From positions 1 through 8,689 of the forward strand of contig JAUHXI010000050.1 of assembly GCA_030426875.1 (NCBI GenBank): a stretch of 8,689 bases of DNA. Reading direction: 5' to 3'. The DNA is from a bacterium (GTDB lineage Bacteria > Patescibacteriota > Gracilibacteria > UM-FILTER-43-11). A program made the translations under genes and the position numbers. Shown here piece after piece: positions 1 through 5,891 of the stretch (positions within the stretch are counted from its first letter, which is position 1; each line of letters opens with the position of its first letter). Below the pieces are notes generated by a model. That model was not told the DNA's origin, searched no databases, and saw only the letters and a program-made list of their open reading frames with translations.

Positions 1-81
1 GACCTTCTCGATCGCAGCAATCAAAGACCAGGATTTTCTTTTAGCTCGATCACCTGTTTTTGTGAGTGTCTTTACTGGCAT
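1..81 (-). CDS. Partial hypothetical gene (N-terminus only, runs off the left edge)
   Basis: An ATG on the minus strand opens a frame of 27 codons without a stop up to the window edge. It starts MPVKTLTKTGDRAKRKSW and continues with a hydrophobic-basic stretch ending IEKV. The N-terminus is basic and hydrophilic, with no signal peptide or membrane segment visible. The leader is AT-rich with no Shine-Dalgarno sequence, like the other genes on this strand. It lies downstream of, and in the same direction as, the membrane-protein pair, separated by 139 nt. I do not recognise the family from so short a piece. An open frame of 27 codons can arise by chance, so the call rests mainly on the start position, the direction and the plausible composition. 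Confidence 0.45.
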   Translation of the reverse strand, partial: MPVKTLTKTGDRAKRKSWSLIAAIEKV

Positions 82-138
82 AATTAATTGTCTTAATTCG
101 TTTTCAGCCTACGCCAAAAAAGCAAATTTGTCCAGCAT

Positions 139-180
139 TCCCTCTTGACCGAAGGCTGTCTGAAGTAGTCAAATAAGGGA
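139..180 (-). terminator. Imperfect stem-loop between two minus-strand genes
   Basis: Arms 139-143 and 176-180 (5 bp) and 145-149 and 168-172 (5 bp) pair around a short internal loop, leaving an 18-nt apical loop. It lies past the stop of the second membrane protein. On the minus strand a run of six T follows only about 20 nt further on, so it is not a classical intrinsic terminator. It could be a weak terminator or RNA-processing structure. The rest of 82-220 is AT-rich with nothing else I can support. Confidence 0.2.
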
Positions 181-220
181 TGAGAAATATCTTATTTTTA
201 GAAGCATTTTATATTCAATG

Positions 221-820
221 CTAATCAGTGGAATTTAGACTTGAACTTTCTTTAAGCCAAATTTTAACATCCCCCTGCAAACCCCTTTCATTTAATTTTT
301 TAAAATCAGTGTATTTTTTAATCTCGTCAGTTTTATCATTTCGCTCAACAATACTTGTGAATTTAACATGCCTGTGAATCTCTTGAGCAATCGACTCAAT
401 GAAGTGTAGACCGTGGCCAGGCCTTTTTATAGGATTGATTTCAGGAAAACGAGACCCATCTTCAAGTTGTATGAGCAACCAATATTTTTGAGACGCAGTG
501 ATCAATCCGCTGACCATATTTATTGGAGCTGTACCAATGACCTGATCACCCTGCCTCAACTCAATGCGCTCTCCCACCATTAAAGAATGGTGTTTTTTAA
601 AAATATGCATGCATAAAAACTTCACCAGTTTCATCAGGCAATAAAGCAAAAAAATACTAACGATGACATAAATCACCTTATAAAAAAACGAAAACTGATC
701 CACCCAATCAATAAATAGGATGAAAGAAATAAAAATGGCCAACGGATAAAGCAATTGCCTTATAAAAAGATAGACAAGTCCTCCTCTATGCCTATCATAT
801 TCATCAAATTCAAATGTCAT
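221..820 (-). CDS. Two-helix membrane protein with soluble C-terminal domain (paralogue 2)
   Basis: This is a 199-residue protein of unknown function, probably in the inner membrane. Two hydrophobic segments, about residues 15-37 and 46-72, are followed by a soluble part with an alternating pattern suggesting beta strands, including GERIELRQGDQVIG and LEDGSRFPEINPIK, and a charged C-terminal tail. The ATG start was preferred over a GTG two codons upstream (at 826) because MTFEF..Y.R matches the start of the adjacent paralogue. It lies 27 nt after that paralogue on the same strand, so co-transcription is likely. The two-helix plus small beta-domain layout recalls membrane-anchored PH-like bacterial proteins, but I see no decisive motif. 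This copy has about 25 more C-terminal residues than its partner. Confidence 0.8.
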   Translation of the reverse strand: MTFEFDEYDRHRGGLVYLFIRQLLYPLAIFISFILFIDWVDQFSFFYKVIYVIVSIFLLYCLMKLVKFLCMHIFKKHHSLMVGERIELRQGDQVIGTAPINMVSGLITASQKYWLLIQLEDGSRFPEINPIKRPGHGLHFIESIAQEIHRHVKFTSIVERNDKTDEIKKYTDFKKLNERGLQGDVKIWLKESSSLNSTD

Positions 821-847
821 GACCACAAGGTTAATACTTTATTTGAA

Positions 848-1372
848 TCAGTTGACTGAATAAAAACGGGCCATTTTGTTCCCCTGAGCCTGAGGAAGTT
901 GCTTTTCAAAAACAGATTTAAAATCAACCTGCTTTTGAATCGCTTGAATGATCAACTCAACCGTATTGGAATTTTTGCCAACTTCTTTTATTGGTTCTAA
1001 AATCGGAAGTTGAGAACCATCTTGATATTTGATTTGCAGACGTTGATTGTCAAGGTCAGTGACCAACATGGACAACTGACTCATTGGCTTGTTGGCAATG
1101 ATTTGACCTGCTTTTCTCAACTCGATGTGATTGCTTATGGTTAAAGTGAAATCATCTTTAAAAATACGCATCAAAAAAAGCGCGAGTGACAAAGTGGCGG
1201 AGCCAAGTACAGTAATAATAACAATAAAATATACCAGATGATCTTCAATCCAAACAAGGAAGCCAGACAAACCGCCCACCACAAAGAAAAGGATGGCGAG
1301 AATAATGAATTCAAGAACAGCAGCAGTTATTATTCCTTTGATTCGATTATACTGCGTGAATTCAAATGTCAT
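848..1372 (-). CDS. Two-helix membrane protein with soluble C-terminal domain (paralogue 1)
   Basis: This 174-residue protein is a paralogue of its downstream neighbour. Both begin MTFEF, carry two hydrophobic segments (here about residues 13-41 and 46-70), then share an IELR..GQ.I....P block (here residues 83-96) and a DGS.LP...PIK block (residues 118-129). The conserved soluble blocks and divergent membrane segments suggest an old tandem duplication with the cytoplasmic or periplasmic domain under constraint. The ATG follows the FmdB-like gene's stop by 23 nt, which supports an operon in the order fmdB-like, paralogue 1, paralogue 2. There is no Shine-Dalgarno sequence upstream. The stop is TGA, which argues against the UGA-glycine code of some CPR lineages. 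Function unknown. Confidence 0.8.
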   Translation of the reverse strand: MTFEFTQYNRIKGIITAAVLEFIILAILFFVVGGLSGFLVWIEDHLVYFIVIITVLGSATLSLALFLMRIFKDDFTLTISNHIELRKAGQIIANKPMSQLSMLVTDLDNQRLQIKYQDGSQLPILEPIKEVGKNSNTVELIIQAIQKQVDFKSVFEKQLPQAQGNKMARFYSVN

Positions 1373-1395
1373 GAGCTTTTATTAAGCGATAGCGA

Positions 1396-1668
1396 TTAAG
1401 TTTTATCTTTAGATTTGGATTCAGGTTTTTTTTCCACTTTCGTTTCCACTTTAGATTCAGGCTTTGGCGCACTCGGCACAGATGCCTCAGAGGCACTTTT
1501 GGAATCGGTGCTGTAGAATCCTGACCCTTTGAATTGAACCCCAGGCGCTTTCAATAGCTTTTGAGCGGACTGGCCACATTCCAAACATTTTTGTTCAGGA
1601 TGACCCACGGGAAGGAGTTTTTGAAATTGATGGCTACAGTCCAAGCATTTAAAGTTGTAGTTTGGCAT
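1396..1668 (-). CDS. FmdB-family zinc-ribbon protein
   Basis: This small 90-residue protein of the FmdB/CxxC-CxxC regulatory family has the usual order. It starts MPNYNFKC; the two cysteine pairs are C8-C11 and C28-C31, expected to bind one zinc; then comes KLLKAPGVQFKGSGFYSTD, the family's signature ending. After about residue 55 the chain is a Lys/Pro/Glu/Ser low-complexity tail, also common in the family. The reading frame is open 11 codons further upstream, but the family start MP.Y.F.C fixes this ATG. The precise role of these proteins is not established; the name comes from a putative regulator of formamidase in Methylophilus. It is the first gene of a likely three-gene operon with the two membrane proteins. 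Confidence 0.9.
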   Translation of the reverse strand: MPNYNFKCLDCSHQFQKLLPVGHPEQKCLECGQSAQKLLKAPGVQFKGSGFYSTDSKSASEASVPSAPKPESKVETKVEKKPESKSKDKT

Positions 1669-1789
1669 AATGGAATGGCTAATGGCTAATGATGAACTCA
1701 TTTTAGCACATCCTCATTACAAGCTGAAGCCAGGCAGTTCGGGAATAGAATTTTTAATCCTCTATCAGAATTACAAACGTCGCATATAA

Positions 1790-1818
1790 TTTTTATCAAA
1801 TAGTATTTATAAAGTCAA
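1790..1818 (-). promoter_or_regulatory. Possible promoter for the FmdB-like operon
   Basis: On the minus strand TTGACT (1813-1818, five of six matches to the -35 consensus) is followed after 17 nt by TAAAAA (1790-1795, four of six to the -10). It lies about 120 nt upstream of the FmdB-like start, in an AT-rich gap where chance matches are easy. An alternative a few bases downstream is TTGATA with TGTAAT at 18-nt spacing. Confidence 0.3.
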
Positions 1819-1838
1819 ATAGTTTTTAGAGTTTACGT

Positions 1839-2219
1839 TCACCTTTGATTTTTGAGCGTTTTTAATTGTCTCAGAGCTTTTTCTGCTGCCGAAGAAAGCT
1901 CAAGCCATTCAGGGGTTTGAATGAAACTGTGAATATCAGGAGGGTGCTGTGGTAATTTTTGAGAAACAGAATCAAACACATCATCAAATTCTTTTAACAC
2001 CTTTAATTCCTCTTTTTTAAATGCTTTTTCATAGGATTTTTGCTCTTTCCCAATCTGATAGAAGTCATCCCATTGATTGAATAATTCTGCAGAAACTTGT
2101 ACATATGGGGATTGTTTTTGATAATCCAATTGCTGTTTTTTTGAAGCAATCAAATGAAGCACATCAAACACATTTTGGCGGTAGGCCTGTTCTGATGATT
2201 GATAATTTTTTGGATCCAT
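1839..2219 (-). CDS. Hypothetical helical protein
   Basis: This 126-residue soluble protein begins MDPKNYQSSEQAYRQN, is rich in Lys, Gln, Glu and Asp, and has no cysteine, signal peptide or membrane segment. Most of it looks alpha-helical, including a charged stretch around residues 62-85 (GKEQKSYEKAFKKEELKVLK), and it ends with the basic LKTLKNQR. I do not recognise a family. The frame also has an in-frame GTG five codons upstream (at 2234), which would add MKKAF; neither start has a Shine-Dalgarno sequence, and I chose the ATG. It is transcribed divergently from valS, with about 110 bp between the starts. The stop is TGA. Confidence 0.65.
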   Translation of the reverse strand: MDPKNYQSSEQAYRQNVFDVLHLIASKKQQLDYQKQSPYVQVSAELFNQWDDFYQIGKEQKSYEKAFKKEELKVLKEFDDVFDSVSQKLPQHPPDIHSFIQTPEWLELSSAAEKALRQLKTLKNQR

Positions 2220-2239
2220 AAAAGCTTTTTTCACGAATA

Positions 2240-2268
2240 ACTCTAAATAAAAGGCAAATAAATGGCAA
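2240..2268 (-). promoter_or_regulatory. Weak promoter candidate for the hypothetical gene divergent from valS
   Basis: On the minus strand TTGCCA (2263-2268) and TAGAGT (2240-2245) are spaced 17 nt. Initiation would fall close to the GTG/ATG starts, giving a very short or absent leader. That would fit the lack of a ribosome-binding site, but the -10 match is only four of six. I found no convincing promoter for valS in the same gap. Confidence 0.2.
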
Positions 2269-2328
2269 TAAATATGCTAAACTTAAACTCGAAAAAAGCT
2301 ACTAACTCTTAAATCAATAATACTTTAG

Positions 2329-5007
2329 ATGCTCGACAAACAATACGACGCCAAAGCATATGAAGACGCCATCTACGACCTGTGGGAAAAAGCTGGTGCC
2401 TTCAAGGCAGATGCAAATTCAGACAAGCCTCCCTTCACCATCTCCATGCCACCCCCCAATGCCACAGGAACCTTGCATCTGGGACATGCAGTGATGTTGG
2501 CCCTCGAAGACATCATGATTCGGCACCGACGCATGAAGGGCTATGAAACCTTGTATTTGCCCGGAACCGACCATGCCGCCATTGCCACCGAAAGCGTGGT
2601 CATCAAAAAAGTGAAGGAGGAAGAAGGCATCCCTAATCCACGGAGTTTGGGGCGAGAAAAATTGGTTGAAAAAATCGCTCATTTTGTGGAAAAAAGTCAA
2701 GGAACCATCCGGTCTCAAGTGCGCAAAATGGGAACGAGCTGTGACTGGAGCCGAGAGGGTTACACCATGGATCCTGCCCTAAACCGTTGTGTGAATGAAA
2801 CCTTCAAAAAAATGTACAACGACGGCCTGATTTACCGTGCAGAGCGAGTGATCAATTGGGACGTAGCCCTACAAACCACGCTGGCCGATGATGAAGTGGA
2901 GCATGTGGAACGCGAAGGGGTTTTGTACACCTTTGAATATTTGACCGCCGAACAAACCGGTGGCGAGCCCATTTTAGTCAGCACCAGTCGGCCTGAGACC
3001 AAATTGGGAGACGCGGCCTTGGCCGTGAATCCGGATGACAAACGTTACCAGCATTTGATTGGAAAAGATTTTGAAGTGCAGTGGCCCAGTGGTCAAACCA
3101 TCCGTGTGACCGTAATTGCGGATCATGAGGTGGACGCTGAATTTGGGAGTGGTGTGGTGGGAATCACCCCCTTTCACAGTAAAATCGATTATGACATGTG
3201 GCTCAGGCATCGGGATGACATCACAGCAGAACCCATTCATGTGATTGATGAGCAAGGCAAAATCACCAAGAACATCAAAGGTTTTGAAGGGCTTTCTGTC
3301 TTCAAAGCGCGGGAAAAGTTTGTGGAGGAGCTACGGGAATCCGGACGTTTGAAAGAGGAGAAAAAATACGCTCAACAAATCTCGATTTCATACCGGAGTA
3401 AAAAACCGGTGGAACCCTTGCCTAAACTTCAGTGGTTTGTGGATGTGAATAAAAAAGTTGTCGACTGGAAGGGGCAAAAAATGAGCCTGAAAGAGGTGAT
3501 GTTGGAGGTCGTGAAGTCAAAGGACGTCACCATTCTGCCCGATCGTTTTGAAAAGATTTATTTTCATTGGATCGAGAATTTACAAGACTGGTGTATCAGT
3601 CGTCAGATTTGGTGGGGCCATCGGATTCCTGTGTGGCATAACAATGAGGAGGTTTACGTTGGCAACCAGGCTCCCGAGGGAGAAGGTTGGACCCAAGATG
3701 AAGACACCCTGGACACCTGGTTCAGCTCGGCCACTTGGACCTGGAGCACTTTGCTCGACCCTGAAAAAGCCACCGACCCCTCACTCAGCTTGGAGGAGAT
3801 TTTTAAACAGAGTCCTGACTATCAAAAATTCCACTCCACACAAGTATTGGAAACTGGTTACGACATCATCTTCTTTTGGGTGGCACGCATGATTTTGGTG
3901 ACCACCTACATGACTGGCAGCGTGCCTTTTGAAACCGTTTATTTACACGGCCTGATCCGCACGCGAGATGGGAGCAAGATGAGCAAATCCAAACCAGAAA
4001 CCTGCATCGACCCACTGGAGGTGATTGAGCAATACGGAGCTGATGCGCTGCGGATGAGCATGGTGGTGGGCAATGGACCCGGCAATGACACCCGGCTTTA
4101 TGATGAAAAAATCAAAGGCTACCGAAATTTTACCAATAAATTGTGGAATGCGAGTCGTTTTGTGTTGGGGATTTTTGAGGAAAAAGGGATCACTGAAGCG
4201 CCGGAATTGGACTTGGAAAACTTGTCGGATGCGGATGAATGGATTTTAGGCAAATTGAATAAGGTTGTTGTCGAAACCGACAACAGTTTGATGGAGTATA
4301 AAATCGGAGAAGCTGGCCAACTCCTCTACGATTTTGTCTGGAATGATTTTTGCGACTGGTATCTGGAGCTTTCGAAGGGGGATAAGCAGAACTTAGCCGT
4401 GCTACATCATGTGCTGAAAAACATTCTGACCTTGCTGCACCCCATCATGCCGTTTGTGACGGAGCAGATTTGGAGCCAATTGCCAGGGGTGGACGGGATG
4501 TTGATTCGCGCTGACTTCCCCACCCCACTTGAGGGTGAATTTGAGGGGGGAGCGGTGGAACTGATGATTGAAATGGTGTCGTCCATCCGAAGCATGCGGT
4601 CGGAGAATAAAATTGAGGCAGCTCAAAAGATTCCTGTGACGATTTATGGGGGGTCAATAGTGGAGAATGTGGAACGGAATAAAGAGGACATCATTCGCCT
4701 GGCTCGGATCAGTGAATTGACCCTGCATGCCTCCGGTGAAAAAATGCCTGGAGCCGCCGCTGATGTGGTGAGTGGGGTGGAAATCTACATTCCTCTGGAG
4801 GGCTTGGTGGACACGGAGAAGGAAAAGGAGCGCCTGGAGAAAGAAATCGCCAATTTAAAAAAGTATATTGCGGGATTGAGTGGGAAGTTGTCGAATGAGA
4901 ACTTTGTGAAGAACGCACCGGAAGCAGTGGTGGTGGGAGAGAAGGAGAAATTGGCGGAGGCGGAGGAGAAGTTGGGGAAGATGGAGGAGCAGATTAAAAA
5001 TTTATAA
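2329..5007 (+). CDS. valS: Valyl-tRNA synthetase
   Basis: This cytoplasmic class I enzyme charges tRNA-Val with valine using ATP. At 892 residues it has normal bacterial length. The ATP-binding HIGH motif appears as HLGH (residues 50-53) within PPPNATGTLHLGHA. The inserted CP1 editing domain runs from about S218 (TSRPETKLGD) through the EFGSGVVGITP block (271-281). Further class I ValRS blocks are DWCISRQIWWGHRIPVW (from 420), LDTWFSS (461-467), ETGYDIIFFWVARM (from 508) and KMSKS (550-554). After the anticodon-binding domain, a C-terminal coiled-coil arm (about 827-892, with KLSNENFV) is complete. Two usual editing-site residues are changed (G278 and S284). There is no Shine-Dalgarno sequence. 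It stands alone, with no gene on the same strand within 450 nt downstream. Confidence 0.98.
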   Translation: MLDKQYDAKAYEDAIYDLWEKAGAFKADANSDKPPFTISMPPPNATGTLHLGHAVMLALEDIMIRHRRMKGYETLYLPGTDHAAIATESVVIKKVKEEEGIPNPRSLGREKLVEKIAHFVEKSQGTIRSQVRKMGTSCDWSREGYTMDPALNRCVNETFKKMYNDGLIYRAERVINWDVALQTTLADDEVEHVEREGVLYTFEYLTAEQTGGEPILVSTSRPETKLGDAALAVNPDDKRYQHLIGKDFEVQWPSGQTIRVTVIADHEVDAEFGSGVVGITPFHSKIDYDMWLRHRDDITAEPIHVIDEQGKITKNIKGFEGLSVFKAREKFVEELRESGRLKEEKKYAQQISISYRSKKPVEPLPKLQWFVDVNKKVVDWKGQKMSLKEVMLEVVKSKDVTILPDRFEKIYFHWIENLQDWCISRQIWWGHRIPVWHNNEEVYVGNQAPEGEGWTQDEDTLDTWFSSATWTWSTLLDPEKATDPSLSLEEIFKQSPDYQKFHSTQVLETGYDIIFFWVARMILVTTYMTGSVPFETVYLHGLIRTRDGSKMSKSKPETCIDPLEVIEQYGADALRMSMVVGNGPGNDTRLYDEKIKGYRNFTNKLWNASRFVLGIFEEKGITEAPELDLENLSDADEWILGKLNKVVVETDNSLMEYKIGEAGQLLYDFVWNDFCDWYLELSKGDKQNLAVLHHVLKNILTLLHPIMPFVTEQIWSQLPGVDGMLIRADFPTPLEGEFEGGAVELMIEMVSSIRSMRSENKIEAAQKIPVTIYGGSIVENVERNKEDIIRLARISELTLHASGEKMPGAAADVVSGVEIYIPLEGLVDTEKEKERLEKEIANLKKYIAGLSGKLSNENFVKNAPEAVVVGEKEKLAEAEEKLGKMEEQIKNL

Positions 5008-5085
5008 CCCGTAGAGACGCCGAGAGATCTAATCTATTTAATAAAAATTTAGATTCAATCGCGCCCTGAGAGATAAAAGATTATA

Positions 5086-5209
5086 TTTTTTCATTTCGAC
5101 CTTAATGAAAAAAATCCCCCTGAATCCCCCTTTGGAAAAGGGGGCAAGTCTTTATTCCATCAAATTTTCAGGTCCCCCTCTTGAGAAAGAGGGGTTAGGG
5201 GAGATTTTT
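5086..5209 (+). repeat. Palindromic interspersed repeat, copy 1
   Basis: The core is 5111-5209 (99 nt), preceded by an 18-nt element (5086-5103) that also precedes copy 2. The core folds as a three-way junction. An outer stem joins 5111-5116 to 5203-5208. Inside it are an 8-bp hairpin with a three-base loop (5126-5144) and an 8-bp hairpin with a GAGA loop (5175-5194). Translated, it gives the NPPLEKGG-like peptide often misannotated as a small protein in repeat-rich genomes. It fits a non-autonomous palindromic element of MITE or REP type, and no transposase is present. It fills most of the 449-nt gap after valS. The ends at 5008-5085 show only weak AT-rich pairing and no clear valS terminator. 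Confidence 0.85.
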
Positions 5210-5248
5210 GAATAGGCTTTTCAAACATTAAAAAAACCTTAATTATTC

Positions 5249-5286
5249 CTTGACTATTTTTTAAAAATATTTAATAATTAGTCAAG
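5249..5286. promoter_or_regulatory. Inverted repeat spanning the promoter (possible operator)
   Basis: CTTGACTA (5249-5256) is perfectly complementary to TAGTCAAG (5279-5286). One arm contains the -35 hexamer; the other starts at the end of the -10 hexamer and reaches the expected start of transcription. A dimeric repressor bound here would block RNA polymerase. Arm spacing is 22 nt, about three helical turns centre to centre. No regulator gene is adjacent. Confidence 0.35.
5250..5278 (+). promoter_or_regulatory. Promoter candidate for the GC-rich unit
   Basis: TTGACT (5250-5255) and AATAAT (5273-5278) each match the sigma70-type consensus at five of six positions and are separated by the optimal 17 nt. 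Expected initiation is near 5285, about 170 nt before the lipoprotein ATG. The surrounding 60 bases (5221-5280) are only 13% G+C. Confidence 0.55.
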
Positions 5287-5456
5287 CATCATGGAGCCCT
5301 CCATTCAATAAAAATTAAATGTGAGTTGCCTGTTCCTATGCTTGATCTTTACCACTCGCACGGCCCTCTAATCCCAATAAGAAATGCACTCAATGGCATG
5401 AATTTATTTTTTATTGGGATTGGTATAAGCTTAATGACCAGCTGTAGGAGCAAAAA
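5285..5456 (+). promoter_or_regulatory. Structured 5' leader of the GC-rich unit
   Basis: Downstream of the promoter candidate the leader holds a 5-bp hairpin with a four-base loop (5291-5304), a looser pairing of GTGAGT with ACTCGCAC (about 5322-5360), and a perfect 11-bp stem joining 5370-5380 to 5411-5421. The 30-nt loop of this last stem carries a further ATGC/GCAT pair. The stem ends 25 nt before the ribosome-binding site. I do not recognise a known riboswitch. The leader has no credible ORF (a six-codon one at 5291 is probably chance). Confidence 0.4.
5446..5450 (+). promoter_or_regulatory. Shine-Dalgarno sequence of the putative lipoprotein gene
   Basis: AGGAG lies 6 nt before the ATG at 5457, which is ideal spacing and fixes that start. 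No other start in this window has GGAG or GAGG within 15 nt upstream, so this gene's initiation signal differs from its neighbours. Confidence 0.6.
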
Positions 5457-5756
5457 ATGAAGAGATGGATAGTAAGAGGAATTTTTGGAATTTTGGCATG
5501 CTCGGCATGCACAATAGAAGTAGGTGGTCCGGACTCAAGTCCGGATGTTATCTACGAAGGAGGTTCTGGTTCTGGGTCCTCGGACACGGACACAGAAACC
5601 GATTCGGACACGGAGTCTGACTCCGGCAGCTCCGGCTCGGACACAGACGACGCCACTGGCGGGAGCGAGGGCCACAGCGGCTCTAGCTCCGATACCTTCG
5701 GCGAAGAAGGTAGCTGGGGAGGCAGTGGTACAACCACTGTCTCCGAGACCGAGTAG
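5457..5756 (+). CDS. Putative small Ser/Asp/Thr/Gly-rich lipoprotein
   Basis: The 99-codon frame starts MKRWIVRGIFGILACSAC, a short positively charged then hydrophobic segment with candidate lipidation cysteines C15 (ILAC) and C18 (CSAC). If exported it would be membrane-anchored. Everything after about residue 22 is low complexity, dominated by Gly, Ser, Asp, Thr and Glu with SDTDTETDSDTESDS-like runs, and no folded domain is seen. Such linkers occur in lipoproteins of high-GC bacteria such as Myxococcota. For translation: a good Shine-Dalgarno sequence and the signal-like start. Against: the region is 64% G+C, so several other frames are open too, and the DNA is packed with stem-loops that the coding need not produce. 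It may be a genuine gene, or a chance frame in a structured RNA. Confidence 0.5.
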   Translation: MKRWIVRGIFGILACSACTIEVGGPDSSPDVIYEGGSGSGSSDTDTETDSDTESDSGSSGSDTDDATGGSEGHSGSSSDTFGEEGSWGGSGTTTVSETE

Positions 5757-5804
5757 GCCCCGCGTGGACGCGCGAGTGCCTCGGACATCGTCCGGGGCGC
5801 TCGC
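5496..5804 (+). ncRNA. Candidate structured RNA: tandem stem-loop array overlapping the ORF
   Basis: Successive pairings read on the plus strand are: 5496-5501/5505-5510 (6 bp, loop 3); 5528-5535/5538-5545 (8 bp); 5568-5574/5593-5600 with inner 5576-5579/5588-5591; 5611-5616/5620-5625 (6 bp, loop 3); 5651-5654/5658-5661 (4 bp, loop 3); 5662-5666/5686-5690 enclosing 5668-5673/5679-5684 (11 bp in all); 5693-5699/5706-5712 (7 bp); 5718-5729/5733-5744 (12 bp, loop 3); 5761-5764/5769-5772 (4 bp); 5772-5786/5790-5804 (15 bp, loop 3). Some share a border base, so not all need form together. Wobbles are all G-U in this strand. With the leader stems, a transcript from about 5285 would be a chain of hairpins. 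It matches no RNA family I can name. Exact ends are unknown. Confidence 0.45.
5772..5804 (+). terminator. 15-bp GC-rich stem-loop after the lipoprotein stop
   Basis: The arms pair over 15 bp with a three-base loop (ATC) and two G-U pairs, starting 16 nt after the TAG stop. The stem is strong enough for a terminator, but the bases after it (CACTTCATAAATAAAG) have no T-run; the first T-tract is about 19 nt later. It may instead protect the 3' end or be the last domain of the structured RNA. Confidence 0.35.
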
Positions 5805-5891
5805 CACTTCATAAATAAAGCATTTTTGAAGGGTTTTTATGAGTGTTCAAATACAACGGGTATCAAAAAATAGTACTTTAAAATGCCATCT

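Noticed and set aside
1669..1701. Upstream start for the FmdB-like gene, within a GGCTAAT-type short duplication
   Set aside because: The family start MP.Y.F.C is clear at 1668, and the extra residues come from a short tandem duplication in the leader.
1785..1790. Perfect TATAAT on the plus strand
   Set aside because: No -35 sequence at the right distance, and no plus-strand gene follows before valS.
2419..4918. Several open frames within valS on both strands
   Set aside because: All overlap a complete, well-conserved ValRS frame and show no independent start signals or recognisable products.
5022..5065. Intrinsic terminator just after valS
   Set aside because: The best pairing is a 6-bp AT-only stem with a long loop and no following T-run.
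5524..5814. Other long open frames in the GC-rich segment (one plus, two minus)
   Set aside because: High G+C suppresses stop codons in all frames. They lack ribosome-binding sites and give Arg- or Ala-rich shadow peptides. Their existence also weakens the case from openness alone for the lipoprotein frame.
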